Shown here: one piece after another, positions 36,281-47,600 of the stretch
Layout of the letters: each line of letters starts with the position of its first letter
How positions within the stretch are numbered: position 1 is the stretch's first letter
Assembly: GCA_944989445.1 (NCBI GenBank)
Contig: CALYLW010000052.1
Location: 841,058-905,057 of the forward strand
Length of the DNA: 64,000 bases
Source: Ampullaceana balthica
Taxonomy: Eukaryota; Mollusca; Gastropoda; Lymnaeidae
Direction of reading: 5' to 3'
The notes under the pieces: model-generated
Database searches by the model: none
What the model saw: only the letters and a program-made list of their open reading frames with translations
Told to the model about the DNA's origin: nothing
Position numbers and translations under genes: made by a program

Positions 36281-36699
36281 GCTTAATGGGCTTAAACGTT
36301 AAATCTACAGGGTTGTTGTTTTTTTTTAAATAAACGGACATTCTTGAAGCATTCATGTGTAAGTGTAAGCGGATATTTATGGACAAGCCATTATGGAGCC
36401 CTGTTTGGTCATGATTATTTCTCCGGAAATACTATATCGTAAGCTTGCAACGACATCGCATTGCGACGCGTCACACGAAATGAGAGGTGACACCATCATG
36501 AAAAATGGTTTTACTAAGTTCCCTCGATATGAGTAAATTAGAGTCAGAGGTGTAGCTAGGGGCTTCGTATGTCCCTGGGGCCCAAGGTGAAATTTACAAC
36601 TTTTCATTATAATATATAATAAGTGAACACGGGTAATAAATCGGTCTCAGACTCACTGCGGCGATGGTGTTTCTGCCATTCAAAGTAATGCCTGTAAGT

Positions 36700-37329
36700 C
36701 AGGGGCGGATTAAGACTGCACGGGGCCCCTGGCTGCAATTCAAACTGGGGCCCTATCCAGCTAGCGTCCCTTTAAATAAAATGATTGCTAGCAGCTAATA
36801 TAAGACTGTAACTTGTAACTAGATAGTCCATTGGTTCCTTGTTCATAATGTGTCTGTACTCCGGGATGGGATTCATAAAAAAAACGAACACAAAGAAATA
36901 ACTGTTTGCCTGGAAACTAAAATTGAGTGTAAAAAGATAATTAAAAATAAATAAAAACAAATGAAAAAAAAACAAACGGCCTCGGCCGGGAATCGAACCC
37001 GCTACCGCTTGCACCACAAGACAACACGTTGCCTCAAGACCACAAGATCCTGATGTTTGAACAAAATTTAAAAGATATAAATAGTATTCATTAATATGTT
37101 CTCTTATTGAGCCAATCAAATCAAGTTTTTCGAAACTGAGGCTACGGGTCCGAATAGCGATCAGATTAATAGATAAGATTTTATTAATTTATTTAATTTA
37201 TGATATTTTTAGGGATTCATGCAAACATTTGTCCACCTTTATTATAAATTATACTAAATTTGGGGGCCCTAAATCATCGGGGGCCCCTGGCTTTAGCCCG
37301 TTCAGCCCCCCCCCCTTAATCCGCCATAG
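36700..37329 (+). mobile_element. hAT-type MITE with internal tRNA-like module, copy 2
   Basis: The ends are CAGGGGCGGATTAAG and the complement of CTATGGCGGATTAAG, with a perfect 8-bp duplication CTGTAAGT (36692-36699 and 37330-37337). Read in reverse, the interior has GTGGTCTTGAGGCAACG and GGGTTCGATTCCCGGCCG (about 36975-37045), a convincing A-box/B-box pair 40-50 bp apart. It shares almost its whole length with 28120-28743. Confidence 0.82.
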
Positions 37330-37920
37330 CTGTAAGTCACTGTAGCAAGCCGAGATATCAAATATGTTCACAACCGGCATCATACGTATGTGTCACCGGA
37401 GTTCCATAATGAATATATTAACAGAGTAGCGTCGTCAACTGTAAAGAAATACTAATTTATTTTAATCAGGAGAAAGCATGTACTGTGGTAGTAGGCCTAT
37501 CTTGCTTGACTCAGATCCTAATCCAGGACACCGGGAACAGGTCATAAGATTTGCGGATGTGGATTTTCACATTTGGATTACGCTTGACAACTAAACTTAT
37601 CATGCTTACTTAATAAACTTGTTTTCTAATTGTTTATGTTTGTTCTCTGTTCCAGATTTGTTTGTTGCGTCTTTTTCTATCTACCCATACTCTACTCTTG
37701 AAAAAAACAAATCTCATGGCTAGGCCATCTAATGGGTCCGTAGAAATATTCCCACGCTTGCGCTCGCTCGTATATTTGAAGTGACGTAACAATTCAAAAC
37801 TGACAATTTGAGAGGGACGTGTGCAAGAGGGACATGTAGGTAGGTAAGGGCCGTCCATAAATGACGTCACGCACCTAGGGGGGTCGCACATTTGTGACGA
37901 TGTGTGACGAGGGGTACGGG

Positions 37921-38107
37921 CAGGGCCGGATTTCTGCCTAGGCCTACAAGGCCCTGGCCTAGGGCCCCAGCCTGCTTATGGGCCCATGTGGTGGAATCTT
38001 TACATAAGCTCGAAAGCCTGGCTTGCATTATCAAAAAGCTTCAAGATGGTTGGAAGGCCCAAAATGCGAAGTGCCTAGGGGCCCTGGGTCTCTTAAGTCC
38101 GGGCCTG
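37921..38107 (+). mobile_element. 187-bp hAT MITE (CAGGGCCGGATTT ends)
   Basis: The ends are CAGGGCCGGATTTCTGCCTA and the complement of CAGGCCCGGACTTAAG, flanked by a perfect 8-bp duplication GGTACGGG (37913-37920 and 38108-38115). It is an internally deleted relative of the transposase-bearing element 38264-40251, sharing both ends. It sits in the terminal region of the larger element 37848-41146. Confidence 0.85.
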
Positions 38108-38263
38108 GGTACGGGGAGGGGGGTTGTTTACGAAATGTGACGTCAAATAAAAAATGCGACTTGAAACAAAATATCCACTTAAATATTTGATTGCTTGCTA
38201 TTTATTTAATGACGTTTTACATGACTTCACTCGTGTTACGATTTTAGAGTGCATTCTTACACT

Positions 38264-40251
38264 CAGGGCCGGATTTCCGCCTAGGCCCACAAGGCCCGGG
38301 CCTAGGGCCCCAGCCAGCCAAGGGGCCCCGGTCGTGGAATCTTTACATAAGCCCAAAAGCCTGGCTTCATTATCAAAAAGCTTTATCGAAAATAATAGTA
38401 TAATAAATATTTTTACTACATTTTGCATACACTGCCCAGTAGTCAAGTGCACGGGGTTCATTTGTGTTGGTTTGTCACTGTAAGCCGCGTTCTGAGCTGC
38501 TGTTGCGATATTGTGGAGAAGGCGTAAAAGGGGGGGGGGTGTGACAGATTGCACCACCAGTAAAAAACTGCACGACCCTGGCTTTCCCCCTCCCCATACC
38601 ACACGCAGGACAAGACACCGCCCGAGCCGAAATTTGGGTTTCAGATTACAGATAATTGACAGGGACAGTGAGAACATTTTTATTTAAAGTCGAAAGACTT
38701 GACCAGAGGCCAGGGAGATGTCACATGTAGTTTATGGGGACCTGCCAAAGGTTTCAATGGAGTTCGTTTTAATGCCTTTAACTAGATGGCCTTCTACAAT
38801 TTCACCTGCATACCTTTGGTCAGCAATATAGTGACAGGGAAAACGTTAGATCGGGAAATAGGAAGCCAGGGAGGCAAGAGAGAAGACAGGGTGCCACGAG
38901 TCGAAGCCGGGGAGCCACCGAATAGGGAGCCAGTGTGTCGAGGGACGCAGTACGGAACAGAGACGCTTCACGCTGGACCAGGTAACACTTTTCTTTTCAT
39001 ATTGTTGTGCTTTATTAAATTAATCGTATGATTGTATGTTTATATGTAATTATGCACAGAAAAAAAGATTTACTTGAACCAAGAGAAATTCTTGAATTAA
39101 GAAAATTTGAGGAAAACCGAAATTGTCTTGAACTTTGAACAAATTAACAGAGAAACAACAAATTAAAACATAAAAACATTATCCCAAATAATTAAACAAA
39201 GTTCTATTGTTTAATGACACTCGTTTTTATATTCTTTATAGAAATAACCGATGTCACGCACGATGTCTGACTTCAATAAATATCTAAGCGGGTTCCAGAA
39301 AAGAAAATGGAATGAAGAAAAAATTGAAAAAGACAAAGAGCTTCTTCGCAAATTTCCTAAGTTAAACACATTTTTCGTCTCGTCTTCGTCTAGACCTAGT
39401 TCTGGCTCTAATCCTAGCAGTACTTGTGCATTAGCCAGTAGCAGTTGCAGCGATGCTGCCGATGACCGTCAACAGGTAACTGCAAAAAACGTGTCTGACT
39501 GCAACGAGCTACCTGAAAACATTATTTCTGAAAACTTTGTAACAGCTACAAAAAAAGTATTCTTTAGAAAATCCTGAATCTAATTCTTTAAGTGACGATC
39601 CTGCTGAGTGGATGCTAGACGAAGTTACCTTGGAGTACCTAGTTAAAAAATGCGTGAAACAACATATTGATGCCGACTTTTCTTCTTCAAGGCGCCAGTA
39701 CGCAGATAAAATCAGGTATCTATCGCTGTCACTTTTTAGCCGAACATTAAGCAATGGTGAAACACGACCTCGACATTGCCTCATTGCGCCCCAGGCTTTT
39801 TGGACATTTATTCAAACGTAGGAATTGCGCTCCGGATACTGTTGTGCACACCAGCGTCAAACTGCTCAGCAGAACGGTCGTTCTCAGCGTTAAAGATAGT
39901 AAAGAATTACTTAAGATCAAACATAGGAGAAAAGAGGCTCAATTTACTCTCTGTAATGTACATAGAGTCAGAAATAATGAAGTCAATTTACGAATGGTGA
40001 CGTCATTCGTTCTTTTGCACAAAAGAAAGTTCGTCGTAGGATTCTATAAATTTTATTCAATAACGTAAGTATAGTAGCTTAGACTGTATTATTCTGATGT
40101 TTATTAAAGTTATTAATTAAAGTCAATTAAAATTGTATGTTCTTTACTAGTGAATTTAAATTGCAAACTTTCCAAAATAGCCTCGAGATGGTTTGGTGGG
40201 GCCCAGAATGTTAAGTGCCTAGGGGCCCCGAGTCTGTTAAGTCCGGGCCTG
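38264..40251 (+). mobile_element. hAT transposon, internally deleted, with transposase remnants
   Basis: The ends CAGGGCCGGATTTCCGCC and the complement of CAGGCCCGGACTTAAC match the 187-bp MITE next to it. Inside are the first and last parts of a hAT transposase (39251-40000). The flanks (CTTACACT versus TGCGTGGA) do not match, so one end has been lost or recombined. Confidence 0.7.
39251..40000 (+). pseudogene. hAT transposase remnant (N-terminus plus C-terminal dimerisation region)
   Basis: The frame from 39251 begins MSRTMSDFNKYLSGFQKRKW, a Lys-rich start leading to KFPKLNTFF, as in TTF/ZMYM-type hAT transposases. A frame shift near 39570 leads to DPAEWMLDEVTLEYLVKK. A third frame at 39776-40000 has the hAT C-terminal signature NCSAERSFSALKIVKNYLRS. 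The catalytic middle is missing. It cannot make an active enzyme. Confidence 0.75.
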
Positions 40252-40938
40252 TGCGTGGACATCATCTTACAACGGTGAAGTGTTCATCCATAGTTACGAC
40301 TGTCATCAATCTTTCACAATCATCGTTTCCTGGAAGTATAATTGCAGACAGATCAACTCGTATATGTGCATTTTCTCTTCTGGCAATAACTGCCATAGGT
40401 TCTCTTTGCCTTCTAGAAGCGATTCTCAAAGGATGGATACGTTTTATCTAAGTTGATTCTTGAACAGTTTGGGTGGGCACATTCTCCTGAGCGCGAGCTC
40501 TGTCTTGTCCTGTGTGTTTCTTCAACATTGTGAGGCAAAATATAAGTGACATACTTAGCAAAGTTGATCAAATAAGCTGGTAATCGTATGGTTGTACTTT
40601 GAAAACTCGTGTTGATCTTGGCATAATGTCATCAAATTTGAGAGTTTGTGCTACAAACAAGAAAGGAAATTTATGAGAATCTGAATCTTCTCTTTCTGAA
40701 GCTTTGAGTCCATCAACTGTTTGGTTGATTGGGATTGGAGGAGAAAGAATCTTGAAAGTAAAACGTTGAAATATGAGCTTCTTACTTTGTCGAAACATTT
40801 CATGTCCTGATATTTAACAATTTGAGAAAAATATTGGCTGGTGCGAACATGATTGTCAAGCCATTCATGATCCTTCGCTATCAGTCCTGCTGCATCCAAT
40901 TCAGATTTATGAACACATTTAGGAGATACGCATTTCAT
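40252..40938 (-). pseudogene. Degraded transposon-encoded ORF, unclassified
   Basis: A 95-residue minus frame at 40651-40938 begins MKCVSPKCVHKSELDAAGLI and contains NHVRTSQYFSQIVKYQDMKC, with paired Cys suggesting a zinc-binding segment. Coding-like fragments continue downstream in shifted frames to about 40300. It probably is part of the protein of the surrounding GGGGCCGTCC element. I do not recognise the family. Confidence 0.4.
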
Positions 40939-41615
40939 GCTATTTTGACATAAAACTAATTCTGATGTTTCACAAAATTTTTGAACATTATTTTTAAAGC
41001 TATTTAAATTCTACGAGAAAAAAATATAAATAAATTAGAAAAAAAATTGTGTGACATCACACATGGCCTGACACCCCCCCCCCTGTCACAAAGTGTCACA
41101 CCCCCTCCTCCCCCTCGGAGCCTGACGTACTTTATGGACGGCCCCTTACCTAATAAATTCCAGTTTAACTTTTGATTTTAAAAAAAAATGTTATTTTAGT
41201 AGAAAATCTGATTCCTACAAATTAAAAGAGGAATAAACAAATTTATATTTAGTTATTAATTGAGACATATATTCACTTAAAATTAAACCATTTGAAAAGA
41301 AGGGTCCGGATAAACAATATCATGTTGCGTTTTAGGAATAGAAAAAAAATCCAACAAGAATTTTGAAATTATCTTTATTTTAATGAGTGTAGGAAAGATG
41401 TTATTTTTTATTGTTATCACAGAAAAGTTAAAAAACAATGTCATAGTTTCAACATTCAACAACTTCATAAAGTTTGAATTCAAATCTTAAAAAACATTTA
41501 TTATAAAATTGGGCTCAGATTGTAAATGATAAATTTTAAATATCTGGCTCATTCACAGTAACTTCAGTAACCTCAATTAAGATAAATTTAAAATGAATGA
41601 ACTAAGAATTTCCTT

Positions 41616-41621
41616 TTTATT
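41616..41621 (-). promoter_or_regulatory. Poly(A) hexamer overlapping the MCMDC2 stop codon
   Basis: The minus strand reads GAATAAAAAGG, so the TAA stop (41617-41619) is part of an AATAAA hexamer. Another AATAAA lies about 115 bp downstream (41497-41502), which is the likelier true signal. Confidence 0.4.
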
Positions 41622-44600
41622 CTTCTCTAGATAGAGTTCGACTGTCAATAACACGGGAGCAGAATCTCAATAGCTGCACATGGAAGTGTTGCATCAATAG
41701 ATCATTCTGAAAAATAATAATTATTGCTTCCATTACAATTACTACCAAGAAAACACTCATGGAAAATTTGTCACTTGTTTTTTTGCTATTCTAAATCACT
41801 GATTTTTCTTTGCTGCATGCCTATTTATTAGCATTGTCACACACACGAACACTATTTTCATGTTTCATAATTACTTCTTTGCCTCCAATGTTATGCATAT
41901 CTGCTTCCTAGCAGCACCACCATCGTTCTCTAAACTCAGAACTGATGGAGGTAACAAGGAAATAACAAAAGAGATAAACTTAATGCAGCGTCACAGCTAA
42001 GAAATCTTTTACCGATGAGTAGAAAGGCTAATAAAAGTATGTAAAATAAGGCTGCTACTACTAGGTTAGCACAAAGTGATGTTAGTACATGTACTGCATG
42101 GTCCTATTTTTACTGTGTACAATCATTTGCATCTAAACTTAAACCTTGCTTTCTCTAGTGTTTGTTTGTAACATAAAGCATTGTTTTACCTGAGACACAA
42201 AACAATTTAAATTGTTCATAATCAGAAAAACAGAATTGTTCATCACCTAAAGCATTCATAACACTATATAAAATGATTATTTTAAAAAATGCTAGCTTTT
42301 GTACAGTTTTTCACCAAAGACTGGTTTCAGCCCTTTGTAGCGCATTGTTCACCTAATTATACTAATCTTAAAGAAAACCTATTTGTTTAACCAGATCATG
42401 GTTAACATAAAAATTAAGGTTAAAAATAAATTTTTCTTAAAAATTAATCATTCAAAACATATTATTTTTTTTTATAAAAAGCATTAAATTGTTACCATAC
42501 AAGAGATAAATCCAAACCTTTAAATGCATTAATAGGTTTTATAATTTAAAATGAGAAACTGAATTAATTTGTAGAGAACAATATAAGTATTTATTACTTA
42601 TTAAGTTATATGGCAAGAAACTGAAACTGTGTCATTTGAGCTACTTACCTGCTTACCCAACAGCTCATCTATCCTACTATTTGGCACATTGGGTTGTGGA
42701 TACATATTAAGAACTGATGATCCTGCCAAAAAATAAATATCAAATGTCATAGTTTTCTACATTAATTACATTGTCATAAGTTGGTTAAATTAATAATACA
42801 CTAGTATAATTAAAATGGAAAATCTAATTAAGGCTTTTATTGTCTGTTGTTAAGTGCCATGCCCCACTTTTGTTTTAAAAACGATTTTACAAAAATAAAT
42901 GAACATGTGAGTACTCCTATAGATTTGTTTACCATATCTGGATGTGAGGGATTCTTCATAAAGATATACAGCCATCAAAGCATCACATTCACTAACAAAT
43001 GTCTTCAATTTTAGCTTTGCAAAACCCACAGCAAGGGAGATTCTGGCAAAAATAGAAATTTAAGCGCATAATGATAATGTTTATGAATATTACAGTAACA
43101 GCAAATTAAGTTAAAAAAGTTATTGATATTATTTTCTTTTTTCTTAATACTTAAATGTATACTAAAGCAGATTAGTTAAAATACATCTACAAAAGACTTA
43201 GAAATTCATGTAGTATAAACAAGAGGATCAATTTTGTACTGACAAAGCGTGGAGAGATGAAGGTGGCACATCAGAGCCAATGAGACCTGAGCTTCTAGCT
43301 GTCCTACTGGCTGTGTAATAATTTTGTAAAAGATTTTCAGCTTCAGGCAGTATTTTGGGTTCCACATTTCTAGCAATAGCTATAAACTAGGAATTTAAAG
43401 AGAAACAGAATTTGTTAAAGAAGCAGACATTAAGAAAGTCTAAAAAAAAACAAAAAAACTTTTAAACTACTTCCACATAGAAAATGTTTGGATTTCCAAT
43501 TATCTGTGACCAAATGCTCTTTGCTTTAACAAAAATCTTATATTATGTTTTAAAAGATTCTTTTATTCATATAAAGGGCCACATCAAAGCTATTGTTACT
43601 GACCCTTGTTCGAGAAAAGAAATTTAAAACTGATGAATTCAGCATGGACTAGAAATAACATTACTGAAAATACAGCCTCTTAGGTGTGTAAGTCAATGAA
43701 GCATAGCCTGGTAACAAAATGTTCCAAGAAATTTAAAGGAAGAAAGCTGGAAAACAATGCATCAATGGAGGGAAAGAGTATCATAATTTCTAGCTCATAT
43801 TTAAGTTTTAAGTGGTTGTAAAAGGAAGCCAGTTTCAAAATGGAGTCAGAATAATTCCAAAAGAGTTTTGATAAAACAATAATTTAGTACAATTTTATAA
43901 CATTCCAAAAGAGTTTTAAAAAGACAATAATTTAGTAGAGTAATTTACCACCTCGCGAACGCCATACGCTAAAAAAAGCACAATTTTTGGCTTTCATGAC
44001 ATAGTTTCTAAACCGTTCGACACAGGGTAAAAACTAAAGTACCTACAAGTAGTATGACAACAAGGCTACTATAATGAGACAGCATTCTTGTATTACTACG
44101 CGGGGTTAGAGTGTAAAGTCCAATTTTAGCTGACCCAGTTAGTTACCGCCTACCGAACACTTTTTTGCTTAATTTACTTCAAAGTAGACACTTTTACCTC
44201 AAAGCAGACACATAACCAAAATCATCAAAGAATCAATTTTTAGTTAATGGAGTCAACAAATAACACTGGAGATGTTAATAATAATGTAAAAAACGTTTAA
44301 TAAAGAAATTAGATCCCGAATAACTTAGATCTATATATACAAAATAATACTATAGGTAGATCTATAGTCTAGTCAGGGCAGCAAACAGTGCACACAAAAG
44401 TGCCTTGTTTCAAAGATGCACAATTTTGCGTGCACTGTGCATGCCACCAGCCATCACATTGGACCCAAACCTCTGCCCCTCCCCCTTTTTTGCACCCATG
44501 ACACATTCCTTACAACAAGAGATCCTCTTCTATATCTAAAGTATCATCATCTGCAGCCATGTCAAGCTCCATTGTTTGAACCAACTGTGAGTCCTCACTG

Positions 44601-47600
44601 CTGCTATCAGATAGATCTATTACTGGATACATCAACTGTGAGTCCTCACTGCTGCTATCAGATAGATCTATTACTGGATACTTCTTTACTTTCTTGGACT
44701 CCACTATTTTCATGTTATTAATCTGCTCTTCTTCTCTCTTGCGTCTTTTTTCTTCCCTTTCTTGCTCTCTTTTCCTTTTTGTAGCCTCTTTTTGTGCATC
44801 CTTTATCTTTTTGCTTTCTTCCCTCTCGATCTTTCTTTTCAGTTTATTTTTTTCTATTTCTTACTTGTCTGCTATTTTCTTTTTTAATGCTTCTCTAAAC
44901 TCTTCTCCACTGACCAAGTTTGGCATGGTTGGAGCATTTGCTGTTTTCTTCTTGTTTTTATTCCTTCTAACAAAAGCAGGCAGCTTCAAAATGTCATCTA
45001 CTGTCAAGTTAGCTTTGACTGTGCAGTTTTTGGGTTCTTCTAGACTGCACGTTTCTATTAGCCCCACAGCTAAGGCTTGAAACTTGTTCTCTTCTTACTC
45101 TTTGCTAAGGTTGTCTCCTGCAGTAGAACTTGTCATTGTCAGTTGACAAATTTTTTAAATTAAATTGGTTGCGACCCATTTCATCATATAAAAAGTTTGA
45201 ATAGTCATGTAGTGCTTTAAGTTGTGCAGCAGACAAATTGGACTTTGGTGGTGATGATGCAGGTAATGATTCTGGTTGGGAAGATTTGTAAATGATAGAC
45301 TTATTTTCATTCTCAAATGGGCTGTTTTCCTGTATAATGGGCTGGGTCTCTATGACTACTTGTGTTTCATTCGCAATCGGTTGTGTCTCAATGAGTGCCT
45401 GTGTGTAAGATTCGATTGGCTGTGTCTCAATGATTGTTTCTGTGTAAGATTCAATTGGCTGTGTTTCAGTGGTTGCTGCTGAGTCGGATTCTATGTGTTG
45501 TGCCTCGATGATTGCTTGTTTATCATTGGGACTCAATCAATTTGTTGTCATTTATGCTGTGCAGGTGGTTTAGCTTAATTTTCCTACATGAAAAAGTGTT
45601 CGCAACGAAGTAATATCCTACAAAAAAAAACAAATATACTTCAACGCGAACATGCCCTCAAAACGAACACTACTATTTTCAAATAACACTAGAGGCCAAG
45701 AGCTAGACCCTTATTTAACTTAATTTTTCTGCAGAATAAAATTGTTCGGTACGAAGTAAAATCCAACTTTAAACTTACTTCGTCGCGAACACCCCTTCGA
45801 AGCAAACATTGCTATTAAATAGCATTGTAAAGTATAACAGCGTGGTTACTGGCCTATTTGTAAGTGATGATGCAATACCAAACACGTGAGTTTTCCAAAG
45901 CAAACAGGAAAAGTAGTCTTAACCCGGAAATCAACTCCGTTCTTCCTAGGGACGCTGACAGCATGCATGGCGCAAGGATCAAAATGTTGACACACATTTA
46001 CTCACAAAATAGTCCGTCCCGGCAAACAAAACGATAAAATGATATTGAAAACAGAACTACTTTCGACTTACGGGTGTTCGTTTTCGTGTTAGACGGAAAA
46101 TTAAATTACAGAGAACGCTTTATGAAATAGTGTTCCCTTCGACAAAGCGTTCGCGAGGCGGTAACTTACTCTACAATGTTATAAAATTCACACTTTTGTA
46201 AAGTCAGGATGTCAACAGATGTGGCGATCTAATAAACCAATAATGTAGCCAAATTTGGAAAGAAATGGAAAAGTGTGCAATGCACACAAAAAGGTTAAAT
46301 GAAAGTGTTTGGCTTTATCCTGTTTCTAATTTAGGATGCCATATTTTATTATATTAAAATTTAATTACATTATAAATATAGTGTTACATTACTTTTTCGA
46401 TGTCTTCATTTGTCAAAGATATTGGTTTTTTATCCATGTCTTCTTTACACCAAGATGAAATTATATGCATTGTTAAGTCTGTGGATGTTTCATCAAGGGA
46501 GGCAGCATCGCTGGAGTCCAAAAAACAGATGAAACTAAATGCACTGCAATAAGAAATAAAGAACACTTTGAATTATCACTTCAAAAATGATTACATAAAC
46601 ATACATCAATGAAACCTGGAAATGTTAAACCTTAAACTTTACAGGAATAAATGCCAAAATACACAGCATATATAGCCTATATATTTAACATAGCAGTAAT
46701 CTGCCAATTGCATCACTTAAGCATTGGTGTCAAGAGTTTGAACTATTTCCAGTTTTCACTGCTCTTCTGTAAATGAACTTTATTGTACAATATCTGCTCT
46801 TCTGTAAATGAATTTTATTGTACAATATCTGCTCTTCTGTAAATGAACTTTATTGTACAATATCTGCTCTTCTGTAAATGAACTTTATTGTACAATATCT
46901 GCTCTTCTGTAAATGAACTTTATTGTACAATATCTGCTCTTCTGTAAATGAACTTTATTGTACAATATCTGCTCTTCTGTAAATGAACTTTATTGTACAA
47001 ATATTTTTACACTTCTAGTGACCTAACAAATAACTTTTGGAATAAATGTTTATAATTAATGAAGTTATAAATCAATTAATAGGAAAATATAATGGCCTCT
47101 ATTTATGTTTGTTTTGAAACAGCTTACTAGCTGCTGTTAAAAAACAAACTTTTTTATGAAAAGGTAAAGTAAATTATTTTAAGGTGATCAAATGTTATGA
47201 GTAAAACTAAAACCTAAAACCCTGAATGTTTATTAAAAAATAAAATTCATTTTTGAATGTGATTTGAAGAGAGCGAAACATTTTATAATCATTAACTAAA
47301 ACAAGAGATTTTTGTAAGATGTGTCAGAAAGATAAACAGTAAATCTTCCTTTAATGTAATGTTGAGAAGTAAAGATTCCCATTGAAGAAGAATAATTATT
47401 GTGTGTTACAAATTTTAACCAAATTCAGTGTAAAAAATATCTTGAATAAGTCTTTAGAATGAAGTAATCCTTTGCAGTGTACCTTGTTGACATTTCTTTC
47501 CTCTAGTGGATAGAAGCTTAGAATAATCAGTTTACCTGTGAATGCTAAATAATTATTTATAGTCCTATAAGTTACTTTGAGGGATGAAACGGACATAAAA

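Larger units (their letters stand above)
37848..41146 (-). mobile_element. Large DNA transposon (GGGGCCGTCCATAAATGACG ends) with nested hAT insertions
   Basis: The left end TAAGGGCCGTCCATAAATG and right end complement TAAGGGGCCGTCCATAAAG make a long-element version of the MITE at 35702-36131. Two hAT-type elements are nested inside (37921-38107 and 38264-40251). The remaining unique part (40252-41060) holds degraded minus-strand coding sequence. No flanking duplication was recognised, so the superfamily is not assigned. Confidence 0.6.

Noticed and set aside
38264..40251. 8-bp target duplication for the transposase-bearing hAT
   Set aside because: Flanking 8-mers do not match at either plausible end, so no duplication is claimed.
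44694..45080. 128-residue Ser/Leu/Phe-rich plus-strand frame
   Set aside because: It is the complement of the Lys/Glu-rich coding region of the TIR element; such complements always look hydrophobic.
46757..46999. CRISPR-like array
   Set aside because: Units are contiguous with no unique spacers and the context is an animal intron; it is a minisatellite.
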